Below are positions 42,727-51,855 of a stretch of 64,000 bases of DNA, in pieces. Under the pieces are notes generated by a model. It saw only the letters and a program-made list of their open reading frames with translations, searched no databases and was not told where the DNA came from. This DNA comes from Chlorobium phaeovibrioides (GTDB lineage: Bacteria; Bacteroidota; Chlorobiia; Chlorobiales; Chlorobiaceae). The translations under genes and the position numbers were made by a program. Every line of letters starts with the position of its first letter. Within the stretch, counting starts at the first letter, position 1. Location: the NCBI RefSeq assembly GCF_003968655.1, contig NZ_RXYK01000002.1, positions 62,001 through 126,000 of the forward strand, read 5' to 3'.

Positions 42727-43782
42727 ATGCTCAAAAATGATCTCTTTCTCCGGGCATTAAAAAGACAGCCATGTTCCAGGACTCCCATCTGGGTCATGCG
42801 TCAGGCTGGACGCTATCTTCCCGAGTATCGCGCCATCCGCGAAAAAACCGACTTCCTGACACTCTGCAAAACTCCGGAGCTTGCTGCTGAGGTAACCATT
42901 CAGCCTGTTGAGCTGATGGGCGTGGACGCGGCAATCATCTTTTCCGATATTCTTGTGGTCAATGAGGCCATGGGGATGGATGTAGAGATCATTGAAACCA
43001 AAGGTATAAAGCTCAGTCCCCCGATCCGCTCGCAGGTTGATATCGACCGCCTCTCGGTGCCCGATGTTCACGATAAACTCGGCTATGTGCTTGATGCCAT
43101 TCGTCTGACCAAGAAAGAGCTTGACAACCGCGTCCCCCTCATCGGGTTCTCCGGTGCTGCATGGACCCTCTTTACCTATGCGGTGGAAGGTGGTGGTTCA
43201 AAGAACTACGCTTTTGCCAAGAAGATGATGTTCCGTGACCCGAAAATGGCTCACATGCTTCTGAGCAAGATTTCAAGTGTCATTTCCGACTATGTCTGTG
43301 CACAGGTCGAGGCCGGAGCCGATGCAATCCAGATTTTCGACTCATGGGCAAGCGCTCTCTCCGAGGACGATTACCGTGAGTTCGCCCTACCCTACATCAA
43401 GGAGAATGTGCAGGCGCTGAAAACCAAATACCCCGACATTCCGGTTATTGTTTTCTCCAAAGACTGCAACACCATTCTTGAAGACATTGCTGCAACCGGT
43501 TGCGATGCCGTAGGACTTGGCTGGGGCATTGACATTGCCAAAGCCCGCACAATTCTGGGTGACCGCGTCTGCCTTCAGGGCAATATGGATCCTACGGTTC
43601 TCTACGGCACACCCGAGAAAATCAAGGCTGAGGCCGGCAAGATTCTCAAGCAGTTCGGACAGCATACTGCCAATTCAGGTCATGTATTCAACCTCGGTCA
43701 CGGCATTCTGCCCGATGTTGACCCTGCAAATCTGAAACTGCTGGTTGAGTTTGTCAAAGAAGAGAGCGCCAAGTACCATTGA
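42727..43782 (+). CDS. hemE: Uroporphyrinogen decarboxylase
   Basis: HemE converts uroporphyrinogen III to coproporphyrinogen III, on the route to haem and bacteriochlorophyll. The 351-residue protein has PIWVMRQAGRYLPEYR (about 20-35, both UROD signature Arg), the catalytic Asp in IIFSDILVV, IGFSGAAWTLFTYAVEGGGSK (cited in part) and LGWGIDI. Start chosen at the ATG at 42727; a TTG three codons earlier is less likely. A terminator follows its stop, so it is transcribed apart from the downstream channel gene. Confidence 0.95.
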   Translation: MLKNDLFLRALKRQPCSRTPIWVMRQAGRYLPEYRAIREKTDFLTLCKTPELAAEVTIQPVELMGVDAAIIFSDILVVNEAMGMDVEIIETKGIKLSPPIRSQVDIDRLSVPDVHDKLGYVLDAIRLTKKELDNRVPLIGFSGAAWTLFTYAVEGGGSKNYAFAKKMMFRDPKMAHMLLSKISSVISDYVCAQVEAGADAIQIFDSWASALSEDDYREFALPYIKENVQALKTKYPDIPVIVFSKDCNTILEDIAATGCDAVGLGWGIDIAKARTILGDRVCLQGNMDPTVLYGTPEKIKAEAGKILKQFGQHTANSGHVFNLGHGILPDVDPANLKLLVEFVKEESAKYH

Positions 43783-43808
43783 GGCGCCCTTAATTGCTGA
43801 TTCATTAT

Positions 43809-43845
43809 AAAACTCCGCTGCCGTCACTCACGGGGGCGGAGTTTT
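43809..43845 (+). terminator. Intrinsic terminator of hemE
   Basis: AAAACTCCGC (43809-43818) pairs with GCGGAGTTTT (43836-43845) around a loop that can itself pair (CCGT/ACGG), with a U-rich end. It lies 27 bp after the hemE stop and only 13 bp before the channel gene start, so the latter needs a promoter inside this region or read-through. Confidence 0.88.
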
Positions 43846-43857
43846 TATTGTAGATCC

Positions 43858-44685
43858 ATGAGAGAACAATCGACTTTGAGAGGGCGGCTGCGGCATATCA
43901 TTTTCGACTATGATACCCTGCCTGCAAAAGCTTTTGACCTGGCGCTGATTGTCGCCATATCCTGCAGCGTGCTCGTTGTCATGCTTGACAGCGTCGGCCC
44001 GCTCCATACCCTTTATGGCCCGCTGTTTCTCAGGCTTGAGTGGTTTTTTACCTTCCTTTTCAGTATTGAGTACCTTCTGCGCATCTATACCGCCAAAAGT
44101 GCCGCCCGCTACATGCGCAGTTTTTTCGGCATTATTGATGTGCTCTCTATTTTTCCGACATGGCTCAGCCTTTTCATTCCCGGAACCCAGTACCTTCTTG
44201 TTATCCGTTTTTTCCGCGTGCTTCGCATTTTCAGGCTGCTGAAGCTGATGCAGTATGTCAAGGAGGCGAACTTCGTGAGGGATTCAATTGCAGCGTCCGC
44301 CCGCAAGATTTTCGTTTTTCTCTTTTTCGTGTTTGTGCTGGCGAGCATTGTTGGTGGCCTTATGTACATGATAGAGGGTGAGGAGAATGGATTCCGGAGC
44401 ATTCCCGAGGGGATCTATTGGGCAATCGTAACGGTGACGACGGTGGGTTACGGCGATATCTCTCCCCAGACCACTATCGGCAGAGTGCTGGCTGCGCTCC
44501 TCATGATAACCGGTTACAGTGTTATTGCCGTGCCGACAGGCATTGTTACCTCTGAAATGTCGGCTCTTCGCCGCAGCCGGGGGAAAGAGGTGTATTGCCC
44601 GAACTGCCCTTCTGCGGTGCACAGCGATGATTCCCGTTTCTGCCGTTACTGCGGGACCCGGCTCCAAAAGCCGGAGGAGGGTTAG
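43858..44685 (+). CDS. Voltage-gated potassium channel with C-terminal zinc ribbon
   Basis: A 275-residue Kv-type channel with six helices. S4 has the regular charge pattern VIRFFRVLRIFRLLKLMQ (about 118-135). The pore helix and filter are WAIVTVTTVGYGDISP with the K+-selective TVGYGD (about 197-202). After S6 a short tail carries CPNC...CRYCG (about 247-268), a zinc-ribbon-like pair of CxxC knuckles in place of an RCK or cyclic-nucleotide domain. Together with kup this gives the cell a K+ import and a K+ leak route. There is no obvious operon partner. Confidence 0.9.
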   Translation: MREQSTLRGRLRHIIFDYDTLPAKAFDLALIVAISCSVLVVMLDSVGPLHTLYGPLFLRLEWFFTFLFSIEYLLRIYTAKSAARYMRSFFGIIDVLSIFPTWLSLFIPGTQYLLVIRFFRVLRIFRLLKLMQYVKEANFVRDSIAASARKIFVFLFFVFVLASIVGGLMYMIEGEENGFRSIPEGIYWAIVTVTTVGYGDISPQTTIGRVLAALLMITGYSVIAVPTGIVTSEMSALRRSRGKEVYCPNCPSAVHSDDSRFCRYCGTRLQKPEEG

Positions 44686-44787
44686 GCGGTTGCTGCTTGT
44701 CAGGCACCCAATCTTTTCGCTATATTCATCCGGGCGACTCTTACAGTGTGGAGGACGGCTGTAAAACAACAAGAATTGATAATTGCT

Positions 44788-45429
44788 ATGGAAGAACAGG
44801 GCAGGTGCGCATGCCGGCTTGAGGATAGGTCGCAATACGAGGAGATGGTTCTTGAAACCATGCTCTACAGCGCACGGCTCAAGGAACGGGTTGCCCGTGA
44901 AAACAGCGCGGTGATTGTTGCCATGTCGAGGCTCATGGCCGAGACCTTTGAGGGGGGTGGCCGGGTGCTCTTCTGCGGCAACGGCGGCAGTGCCGCAGAT
45001 GCCCAGCATCTTGCGACCGAACTGACCATTCGTTACCGCAGCAGCGTCCAGCGACCGGCTCTTGCAGCCATAGCGCTGAGCAGCGACAGCATGGCCCTGA
45101 CGGCCGGCGCCAACGACCTTGGTTACGACGCTGTTTTTGCCCGTCTTGTTGAAGCATACGGCAGGGAGGGCGACCTTCTAGTCGGAATCTCGACAAGCGG
45201 CAACAGCCAGAGCGTCGCGAATGCCTTCATGGCAGCACAGGAGCGAGGAATGAATTGTATCGCCCTGCTTGGTGGAGACGGCGGCGCCATGAAGGGTAAA
45301 GCTGATCTTGAGATTGTTGTACCGCATACCGGTTCGGCCGACCGTGTGCAGGAGTGCCATATTGCCATCGGCCATGTCATCATAGACCTTGTGGAGAGGA
45401 TGCTCGGATACTGTACCTCCTCCCGATAA
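44788..45429 (+). CDS. gmhA: Sedoheptulose-7-phosphate isomerase (SIS domain)
   Basis: GmhA converts sedoheptulose-7-phosphate to D-glycero-D-manno-heptose-7-phosphate for the lipopolysaccharide core. A 213-residue SIS protein: [20 protein letters not shown] (about 61-80), the phosphate-binding [11 protein letters not shown], and the C-terminal [14 protein letters not shown]. The ATG at 44788 is the likely start; the frame is open 14 codons further up. ribH follows after 19 bp, so the two may be cotranscribed. Confidence 0.9.
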   Translation: MEEQGRCACRLEDRSQYEEMVLETMLYSARLKERVARENSAVIVAMSRLMAETFEGGGRVLFCGNGGSAADAQHLATELTIRYRSSVQRPALAAIALSSDSMALTAGANDLGYDAVFARLVEAYGREGDLLVGISTSGNSQSVANAFMAAQERGMNCIALLGGDGGAMKGKADLEIVVPHTGSADRVQECHIAIGHVIIDLVERMLGYCTSSR

Positions 45430-45448
45430 CCATAACTATTTGATTCCA

Positions 45449-45916
45449 ATGCAGATACAGCAGATTGAAGGTGGCTTCGGCGCACAGGATGCCCGCATTG
45501 CCCTTGTTGTTTCGCGTTTCAACGACTTTATTGGCCAGAAACTTGTTGAAGGCGCCATTGACTGCATCCGTCGCAATGGCGGTTCTGAGGAAAATATTGC
45601 CATCTACCGGTGCCCCGGAGCATTCGAGCTGCCGATGGTTGCCAAAAAGGCAGCTCTTACCGGCAAGTACGACGCCGTTGTCACTCTTGGTGCAATTATC
45701 CGCGGGTCAACTCCTCATTTTGATGTCATTGCCGCTGAGGCCACAAAGGGCATTGCCCAGGCTTCGCTTGAAACCGGAGTGCCCATCGCATTCGGTGTGC
45801 TGACCACGGAAAATATTGAGCAGGCCATTGAGCGCGCGGGTACCAAAGCGGGCAACAAAGGGTTTGACGCTGCGTTGACGGCCATAGAGATGATCAACCT
45901 CTATCGTGCTATGTAA
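45449..45916 (+). CDS. ribH: 6,7-dimethyl-8-ribityllumazine synthase
   Basis: The penultimate step of riboflavin synthesis. The 155-residue protein has the family blocks [31 protein letters not shown]-like [30 protein letters not shown], and [15 protein letters not shown] with the conserved C-terminal helix. The ATG at 45449 gives the standard N-terminus. Flavins are needed by SdhA among others. The gene converges with plsC, 8 bp apart. Confidence 0.95.
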   Translation: MQIQQIEGGFGAQDARIALVVSRFNDFIGQKLVEGAIDCIRRNGGSEENIAIYRCPGAFELPMVAKKAALTGKYDAVVTLGAIIRGSTPHFDVIAAEATKGIAQASLETGVPIAFGVLTTENIEQAIERAGTKAGNKGFDAALTAIEMINLYRAM

Positions 45917-45924
45917 AGGTCGCC

Positions 45925-46617
45925 CTAAAGGTTGGCTGCTATAATGCGCCTTGTGGCAGCCATGAGCGATTCCACATCAGGGAAGTCGGAGGTGCAAAGA
46001 GGTTTGCCGATAATGATGCGTACTTTTCCCTTGTTGATGGTAAGGCTTTTTTTCGGAGTGATGAGGTGGCTGCCGATGATTGTGACAGGCAGAATTTCGG
46101 CATCGGCTTTCCGTGCCACAAGGAACGCCCCGCGTTTGAAAGGGAGGAGTGTTCCCGTTTCCGAGCGGGTCCCCTCGGGGAAAATGTGCACCGACCGTCC
46201 GCTTTTTATCACTGCCGCTGCCTCCAGAAGGCTTTTGAGCGCTTCGCGGTTCTGCCCCCTCTTGATCATGACATATCCGCCGCTTTTGAGCGCCCATCCG
46301 AATACCGGTATTTTCCCCAGTTCTTCTTTTGCTACGAACCGCAGGTTGAGCTTCATCCACCCCAGAAGAAGCGGTATGTCGGCCATGCCGGCATGGTTGC
46401 TTACCACCAGATAGTTTCCTTCGGGACGGTAATTCTCTTCGCCTTCTACAGTAACCTCAATGCCAAACACCCAGGCGCTGAACCTGCCCCACAGAGTGGC
46501 AATCCGGTGGAAACGGTCGCCATTGCCATCAATTGCGTTGAGGATGAGGCCAAGAATCATGCCCAGAAGCATGATTGGAATGAGAATCAGAAAAAAAATG
46601 AGGGTGCGGATGTTCAT
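45925..46617 (-). CDS. plsC: 1-acyl-sn-glycerol-3-phosphate acyltransferase
   Basis: PlsC acylates lysophosphatidic acid to phosphatidic acid at the inner membrane. The 230-residue protein starts with a hydrophobic anchor (IFFLILIPIMLLGMILGLIL), then SNHAGMADIPLL (the HxxxxD catalytic motif), GYVMIKRGQNRE and IFPEGTRSETG (acceptor binding). It begins 3 bp after the thrC stop on the same strand and is probably the last gene of a thrB-thrC-plsC unit. Confidence 0.9.
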   Translation of the reverse strand: MNIRTLIFFLILIPIMLLGMILGLILNAIDGNGDRFHRIATLWGRFSAWVFGIEVTVEGEENYRPEGNYLVVSNHAGMADIPLLLGWMKLNLRFVAKEELGKIPVFGWALKSGGYVMIKRGQNREALKSLLEAAAVIKSGRSVHIFPEGTRSETGTLLPFKRGAFLVARKADAEILPVTIIGSHLITPKKSLTINKGKVRIIIGKPLCTSDFPDVESLMAATRRIIAANL

Positions 46618-46620
46618 GAT

Positions 46621-47934
46621 TTATGTGTCAAGCCCGTTGAGGAAGGACGAAAGATCGCGAAAATCGGGATTGATGAGGGTTGACTCTTTTTTGAGATTGA
46701 GACAGGATGCAAGCCTCTCGGGAACATCCACTTCTTCTTGAAGGGCGTCCTGCATCGCCTCACGAAATTTTGCCGGGTGCGCAGTGGAGAGGACAACTCC
46801 GGGGCTGCTGCTTCCACTCTTCATCCGGTACTTTTCAAGGGCGGCAAAGCCGACTGCGGTATGAGGGTCCATGAGATAATCGAACCGTTCTCTTGAGTTT
46901 CGGATTGTTTCCATGGTCTCCTTGTCGGTGATACTGATGCCTGTAATGTCAGCGGCCATTGCTTCACGGCTGTCGCCGTAGAAATGGCGGAGTCGTGCGA
47001 AATTGCTCGGGTTGCCAACATCCATGGCTGTTGACAGGGTCCTTCTGGTTGGGCGTGGCTCGTACCGGCCCTCTTCAAGATAGCGTGTCACGCTGTCGTT
47101 AGTATTGGAGGCGGCTATGAAATGGCCAATGGGGAATCCCATCCTCCTTGCCAGGACGCCTGCCGTGAGGTTGCCATAGTTTCCGCTTGGTACGGAGAAG
47201 AGAGGTTTTTCGAGGCCGTACTGCCGCTTCAGCTCCAGTGTTGCCCATGCGTAGTAAAATGACTGTGGAATCAGTCGTGCAATGTTGATGGAGTTGGCTG
47301 AGGTCAGTGTGTGGCGCATCCTGAGTTCAGGGTCGACAAAAGCCTCTTTGACAAGCCTCTGGCAGTCGTCAAAGTCGCCCCGAACCTCAAGCGCATGAAC
47401 ATTGCCGCCAGCGGTTGTGAGCTGCTGTTCCTGAAGACGGCTTACCTTGCCTGAAGGGTAGAGAATGACGACGCGGGTGTTGGCGATACCATGAAAACCC
47501 GATGCCACTGCGCTGCCGGTGTCACCGGAGGTTGCCACAAGCACGGTAATCAGGCGGTGGTCCTCGGCGGCGAATCTGCCGGTCAGGCGGCCGAGAAAGC
47601 GGGCACCGTAATCCTTGAAGGCGAGGGTCGGTCCATGGAACAGTTCCTCAACAAAGGTGGACCCGTCAAGAGAGATGATGGGGGTGGGGAAATCGTAGCA
47701 TGAAGCAACGAGATCCTGCAGGATGTCGGGGGGAATCTCCCCTTCGATGAATTTTTTAGCTATGGCCAGCGCAATGTCGCTGAAGCCGGCACTTTCAAGC
47801 AGCGAAAGCTCCCCCGATGAAAATGTCGGGATTTCAGAGGGGACATAGAGCCCGCCGTCGGGGGCCAGCCCCTCAAGGGTTGCCCGTTTTATAGAGACCG
47901 GTGTCGAGGCTTTGCTTGTGCTGAAGTAGATCAT
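46621..47934 (-). CDS. thrC: Threonine synthase
   Basis: ThrC converts O-phosphohomoserine to threonine with PLP. Starting from the ATG at 47934 (MIYFSTSKASTPVSIKRATL) it has 437 residues. GPTLAFKDYGARFLG holds the Schiff-base Lys, VATSGDTGSAVASGFHG binds the cofactor phosphate, and SVPSGNYGNLTAG follows. The length and motifs match the E. coli-type ThrC. A TTG five codons earlier is possible. The thrB stop is 36 bp upstream. Confidence 0.95.
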   Translation of the reverse strand: MIYFSTSKASTPVSIKRATLEGLAPDGGLYVPSEIPTFSSGELSLLESAGFSDIALAIAKKFIEGEIPPDILQDLVASCYDFPTPIISLDGSTFVEELFHGPTLAFKDYGARFLGRLTGRFAAEDHRLITVLVATSGDTGSAVASGFHGIANTRVVILYPSGKVSRLQEQQLTTAGGNVHALEVRGDFDDCQRLVKEAFVDPELRMRHTLTSANSINIARLIPQSFYYAWATLELKRQYGLEKPLFSVPSGNYGNLTAGVLARRMGFPIGHFIAASNTNDSVTRYLEEGRYEPRPTRRTLSTAMDVGNPSNFARLRHFYGDSREAMAADITGISITDKETMETIRNSRERFDYLMDPHTAVGFAALEKYRMKSGSSSPGVVLSTAHPAKFREAMQDALQEEVDVPERLASCLNLKKESTLINPDFRDLSSFLNGLDT

Positions 47935-47970
47935 TGATTGAGCTGTCAAAGTTCAGGTATTGGGCGCGTC

Positions 47971-48933
47971 TTAGAGAATCCTGGCTCCCTCTCTGCATAT
48001 CGGTGACACCCACATGTCCGACTTGAGGCTTTTTTTGGAGGCGAGGAAGGCTTTCTGCATGGCTTCTCCTGCTGCATGAGCAGTTTCGGCGGAATCGGAA
48101 AAAGCAAAAATAGAGGGACCTGAACCGGCAATGCTGCAGCCGAGAGCTCCGGCATTGAGGGCGGCCTCTTTGACTTCGGCAAATCCGGGAATCAGCGGAG
48201 CCCGTTTGGGCTCTGCAACCACATCGACCAATGAGCGACCGACCAGAGCGTAATCAGAAGTGAGCAGCCCGGCAACCAGTGCCCCTACATTGCCCCACTG
48301 GCGGGTTGCATCTTTAAGGGTGATATCGGTCGGCAGGACAGAGCGGGCGAACGAGGTCCTCAGTTCCGTATGCGGGTGAACCAATGAGCAGAAGAGCTTT
48401 TCAGGCGGGGGAATGACAATGAGGTCCAGTGGAGTGTAGCTTCTGATGAGGACGAAGTTGCCGAGAATTGCCGGTGCGGCATTGTCGGCATGGGCTGATC
48501 CGCAGGCAACCCGTTCTCCTTCAATTGCGAAGTGTACCAGTTCCATTTTGGTGCATGGCCGTCCGAGCAGTTCATTGGCTGCTGCAAGTGCGGCCGCGGC
48601 ACTGGCTGCGCTGCTTCCCATGCCGCTGCTGAGGGGCAGGTGTTTTTTCAGTTCAAGGGAAATATGACCGGTGCAGTCCTGTCCCTTATGGGTGCGAATG
48701 TGCTCGAGGAATTTGAGGACAACGAAGCTTGATGTGTTTTTGCGGGGGTCAAGAGGTAGTTTGCCGCCATCACCCGAAATGGAGGATATGGTGACAGGGC
48801 ACCCGGTGTGCTTGCGTTCGGAGCGGGTGAGTATTACCTCATCCCCCGGTTCGGTAATGGCAAACCCGAGTATGTCAAAACCGCAGGCTACATTTCCGAC
48901 GGTTGCTGAAGCGAATCCCCTGACTGATTTCAT
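47971..48933 (-). CDS. thrB: Homoserine kinase
   Basis: ThrB phosphorylates homoserine with ATP. A 320-residue GHMP kinase: the N-terminal substrate-binding segment (FASATVGNVACGFDILGFAI), the ATP-binding LPLSSGMGSSAASAAAAL (about 104-121) and the C-terminal ALGCSIAGSGPSIFAF are the three GHMP motifs. It is the first gene of the minus-strand thrB-thrC-plsC unit and diverges from atpA with 214 bp between, where both promoters must lie. Confidence 0.95.
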   Translation of the reverse strand: MKSVRGFASATVGNVACGFDILGFAITEPGDEVILTRSERKHTGCPVTISSISGDGGKLPLDPRKNTSSFVVLKFLEHIRTHKGQDCTGHISLELKKHLPLSSGMGSSAASAAAALAAANELLGRPCTKMELVHFAIEGERVACGSAHADNAAPAILGNFVLIRSYTPLDLIVIPPPEKLFCSLVHPHTELRTSFARSVLPTDITLKDATRQWGNVGALVAGLLTSDYALVGRSLVDVVAEPKRAPLIPGFAEVKEAALNAGALGCSIAGSGPSIFAFSDSAETAHAAGEAMQKAFLASKKSLKSDMWVSPICREGARIL

Positions 48934-49147
48934 ACCGTTTTCGAAAGATGCAGAATTCCTGTTGTTTCTTGCCTTGGGCGGACTGTCGGAAAAACTTAGC
49001 TGTTCAATTAACGAGAGAGTGCTTGAATAACTAAAAGCTTTTCGTTAAATTTGGCTTTTATTTTTGGAAAGGTAAGAGCACCCGCCTGATTTCAAAAGAA
49101 GGTAAGCAGAATCTTTCTCTTTTCTTAACATACCAAGCGGAAAACAT

Positions 49148-50728
49148 ATGTCTACAACAGTCAGGCCTGATGAAGTTTCATCCATACTTCGCAAGCAGCT
49201 TGCCGGCTTTGAGTCCGAAGCGGAAGTTTATGATGTGGGAACCGTGCTGCAGGTTGGTGACGGTATTGCCCGTGTCTACGGTTTGTTAAAAGCAGCCGCA
49301 GGCGAACTGCTGGAGTTCCCCCACAACATCATGGGCATGGTTCTCAACCTTGAAGAAGACAATGTCGGCGCTGTCATGTTCGGCGCATCCAACGCCGTGA
49401 AAGAAGGAGATACGGTCCGCCGGACAGGCATTCTCGCATCTATTCCTGTTGGTGAGGCAATGCTCGGCAGAGTCATCAATCCTCTCGGTGAGCCGATAGA
49501 TGGCAAGGGCGCCATTGAAACATCAATTCGTCTCCCTCTTGAGCGCAGGGCCCCCGGCGTCATCTACCGTAAGTCGGTGCATGAGCCGCTTCAGACCGGC
49601 CTCAAGGCAATCGACGCCATGATCCCTATCGGCCGTGGCCAGCGTGAGCTTATCATTGGTGACCGCCAGACAGGAAAAACAGCCGTTGCGCTTGATACCA
49701 TCATCAACCAGAAGGGCAAAGGGGTCTACTGCATCTATGTTGCCATCGGCCTGAAAGGTTCAACCGTCGCCCAGGTGGTCAATACCCTTGAGAAGCACGG
49801 CGCAATGGAGTATACCACTGTCATTTCTGCAACCGCGTCAGATCCTGCGCCGCTGCAGTTCATTGCTCCGTTTGCCGGCGCGGCACTTGGAGAATATTTC
49901 CGTGATACCGGCCGTCATGCACTGGTCATTTATGATGATCTGTCCAAGCAGGCGGTTGCCTACCGTCAGCTTTCCCTTCTGCTCCGTCGTCCCCCGGGAC
50001 GCGAGGCCTACCCTGGCGATGTGTTCTTCCTTCACTCCCGTCTCCTTGAAAGAGCGGCGAAGATCACTGACGATATTGAGGTCGCCAAAAAAATGAACGA
50101 TCTTCCGGAGGCTCTCAAGCCGATGGTGAAGGGTGGCGGAAGTCTGACAGCACTCCCGGTCATTGAGACCCAGGCGGGTGATGTGTCGGCATACATCCCG
50201 ACCAATGTGATTTCCATCACCGATGGGCAGATCTTCCTTGAGTCGAACCTTTTCAACAGTGGTCAGCGTCCTGCAATCAATGTCGGCATCTCGGTGTCGC
50301 GTGTTGGCGGTGCGGCTCAGATCAAGGCAATGAAAAAAGTTGCCGGTACCCTGCGCCTTGACCTTGCCCAGTTCCGCGAGCTTGAAGCGTTCTCCAAATT
50401 CGGTTCCGATCTCGACAAAACCACCAAGGCGCAGCTTGATCGTGGTGCCCGTCTGGTTGAAATCCTCAAACAGGGTCAGTATATCCCGATGCCTGTTGAA
50501 AAACAGGTCGCAATCATCTTCCTCGGTACCCAGGGTCTTCTTGACGCCGTTGCTGTTGACCATATCAGGAAGTTTGAAGAGGATTTCCTTGCCATGCTTG
50601 AGCTCAAACATCCCGAAATCCTGAAATCCATTGAGGAGAAGGGTTCGCTTGAGCCGGATACGGCAAACGGACTGAAAGAGGCTGCGGCTAAATTCATCAT
50701 CACCTTCAATGAGAAGGCAAAGGCCTGA
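49148..50728 (+). CDS. atpA: F1 ATP synthase subunit alpha
   Basis: A non-catalytic nucleotide-binding subunit of the F1 head. 526 residues; [18 protein letters not shown] (P-loop about 175), [21 protein letters not shown], and the ATP synthase alpha/beta signature around [17 protein letters not shown]. It is followed after 51 bp by atpG. The delta, epsilon, beta and F0 genes are not next to it, unlike the usual atpBEFHAGDC order. Confidence 0.97.
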   Translation: MSTTVRPDEVSSILRKQLAGFESEAEVYDVGTVLQVGDGIARVYGLLKAAAGELLEFPHNIMGMVLNLEEDNVGAVMFGASNAVKEGDTVRRTGILASIPVGEAMLGRVINPLGEPIDGKGAIETSIRLPLERRAPGVIYRKSVHEPLQTGLKAIDAMIPIGRGQRELIIGDRQTGKTAVALDTIINQKGKGVYCIYVAIGLKGSTVAQVVNTLEKHGAMEYTTVISATASDPAPLQFIAPFAGAALGEYFRDTGRHALVIYDDLSKQAVAYRQLSLLLRRPPGREAYPGDVFFLHSRLLERAAKITDDIEVAKKMNDLPEALKPMVKGGGSLTALPVIETQAGDVSAYIPTNVISITDGQIFLESNLFNSGQRPAINVGISVSRVGGAAQIKAMKKVAGTLRLDLAQFRELEAFSKFGSDLDKTTKAQLDRGARLVEILKQGQYIPMPVEKQVAIIFLGTQGLLDAVAVDHIRKFEEDFLAMLELKHPEILKSIEEKGSLEPDTANGLKEAAAKFIITFNEKAKA

Positions 50729-50779
50729 GAAATTCGGGTGGAGAGGTGTTTACGATAATTCATTAACGACCCGTACTAC

Positions 50780-51655
50780 ATGCCTACATTAAAGGATATA
50801 CGAGTTCGAATCAAGGGTGTGACTTCAACGCAGCAGGTGACCAAGGCAATGAAAATGGTTGCCGCTGCCAAGCTGAGGCGGGCACAGGAGAGGGCTGTCA
50901 TGGCCCGCCCCTATGCCGCCAAGCTCAGCGAAATGCTGGGGTCGCTTTCGGCCAAGGTTGATACATCGGAAAATCCGCTGCTTTCCGGTCGCTCTGAAGT
51001 CCGTGGCGCGCTGGTTATTCTGATTACCTCCGACAGGGGGCTCTGCGGTGGCTTCAATACCAATATCATCAAGGTTGCCCAGAGAGTGGTCAATAACGAG
51101 TACGGTGAACTGAATGCGGCCGGTCGGCTCAGCATGATCTGTGCTGGAACCCGTGGTTTTGACTTTTTCCGCAAACGGGGATACACTATACTGAAAGGCT
51201 ATCCTTCAGTTTTCCAGAACCTTGATTTCTCGACCGCTCAGGAGATTGCCGAGACGGCTTCCTCCATGTACCTCAAGGGTGAGGTCGACAAAGTTGTTGT
51301 GGTCTACAACGAGTTCAAGTCAGTGCTTGCGCCGGTGCTGAAAGCCGAGACACTCCTTCCCATAAGCTCTGAAGAGAATGAGGGTGATACGGGAGGCGAT
51401 TATATCTATGAGCCTTCTCCCTCTGCCATCATCAGCGAGCTGGTGCCGAAGCATCTCAATACCCAGGTGTGGAGAATGATGCTGGAGTCCAATGCAGCCG
51501 AGCAGGCAGCGAGGATGACCGCCATGGATTCGGCTACCGAAAACGCAAAGGAGCTTCTCCGCACGCTCAACATCAGCTACAACCGTGCACGGCAGGCTGC
51601 CATCACCAAAGAACTGAGTGAAATCGTGGGTGGCGCGGATGCATTGCAGAACTGA
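50780..51655 (+). CDS. atpG: F1 ATP synthase subunit gamma
   Basis: The central rotor shaft of F1. 291 residues with the two long helices at the ends: [20 protein letters not shown] at the N-terminus and [20 protein letters not shown] plus [19 protein letters not shown] at the C-terminus, and the middle [20 protein letters not shown] strong terminator follows, so atpA-atpG is a two-gene unit. Confidence 0.97.
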   Translation: MPTLKDIRVRIKGVTSTQQVTKAMKMVAAAKLRRAQERAVMARPYAAKLSEMLGSLSAKVDTSENPLLSGRSEVRGALVILITSDRGLCGGFNTNIIKVAQRVVNNEYGELNAAGRLSMICAGTRGFDFFRKRGYTILKGYPSVFQNLDFSTAQEIAETASSMYLKGEVDKVVVVYNEFKSVLAPVLKAETLLPISSEENEGDTGGDYIYEPSPSAIISELVPKHLNTQVWRMMLESNAAEQAARMTAMDSATENAKELLRTLNISYNRARQAAITKELSEIVGGADALQN

Positions 51656-51681
51656 CCGGGTATACCGTCTGAGTTCCTGAT

Positions 51682-51711
51682 AAAAAAGCGCCCGTTTCCG
51701 GGCGCTTTTTT
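51682..51711 (+). terminator. Intrinsic terminator after atpG
   Basis: AAAAAAGCGCCCG (51682-51694), loop TTTC, and CGGGCGCTTTTTT (51699-51711): a 13-bp perfect stem ending in a U run. Nearly symmetric, but the only gene ending here is atpG. Confidence 0.95.
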
Positions 51712-51855
51712 TATCCGTTCAACTTCCTGCCACTGAGGGAACGGTAGGGCTCAAGAGATTTGCTTTTTAGGCCGAAATGGCTGAACTTCTTTTTTCTGTT
51801 TTTTCAAGGGGCGTGGCCCTTTCAGACAAAGGTAAACCAAGGTATTCAAGGGAGC

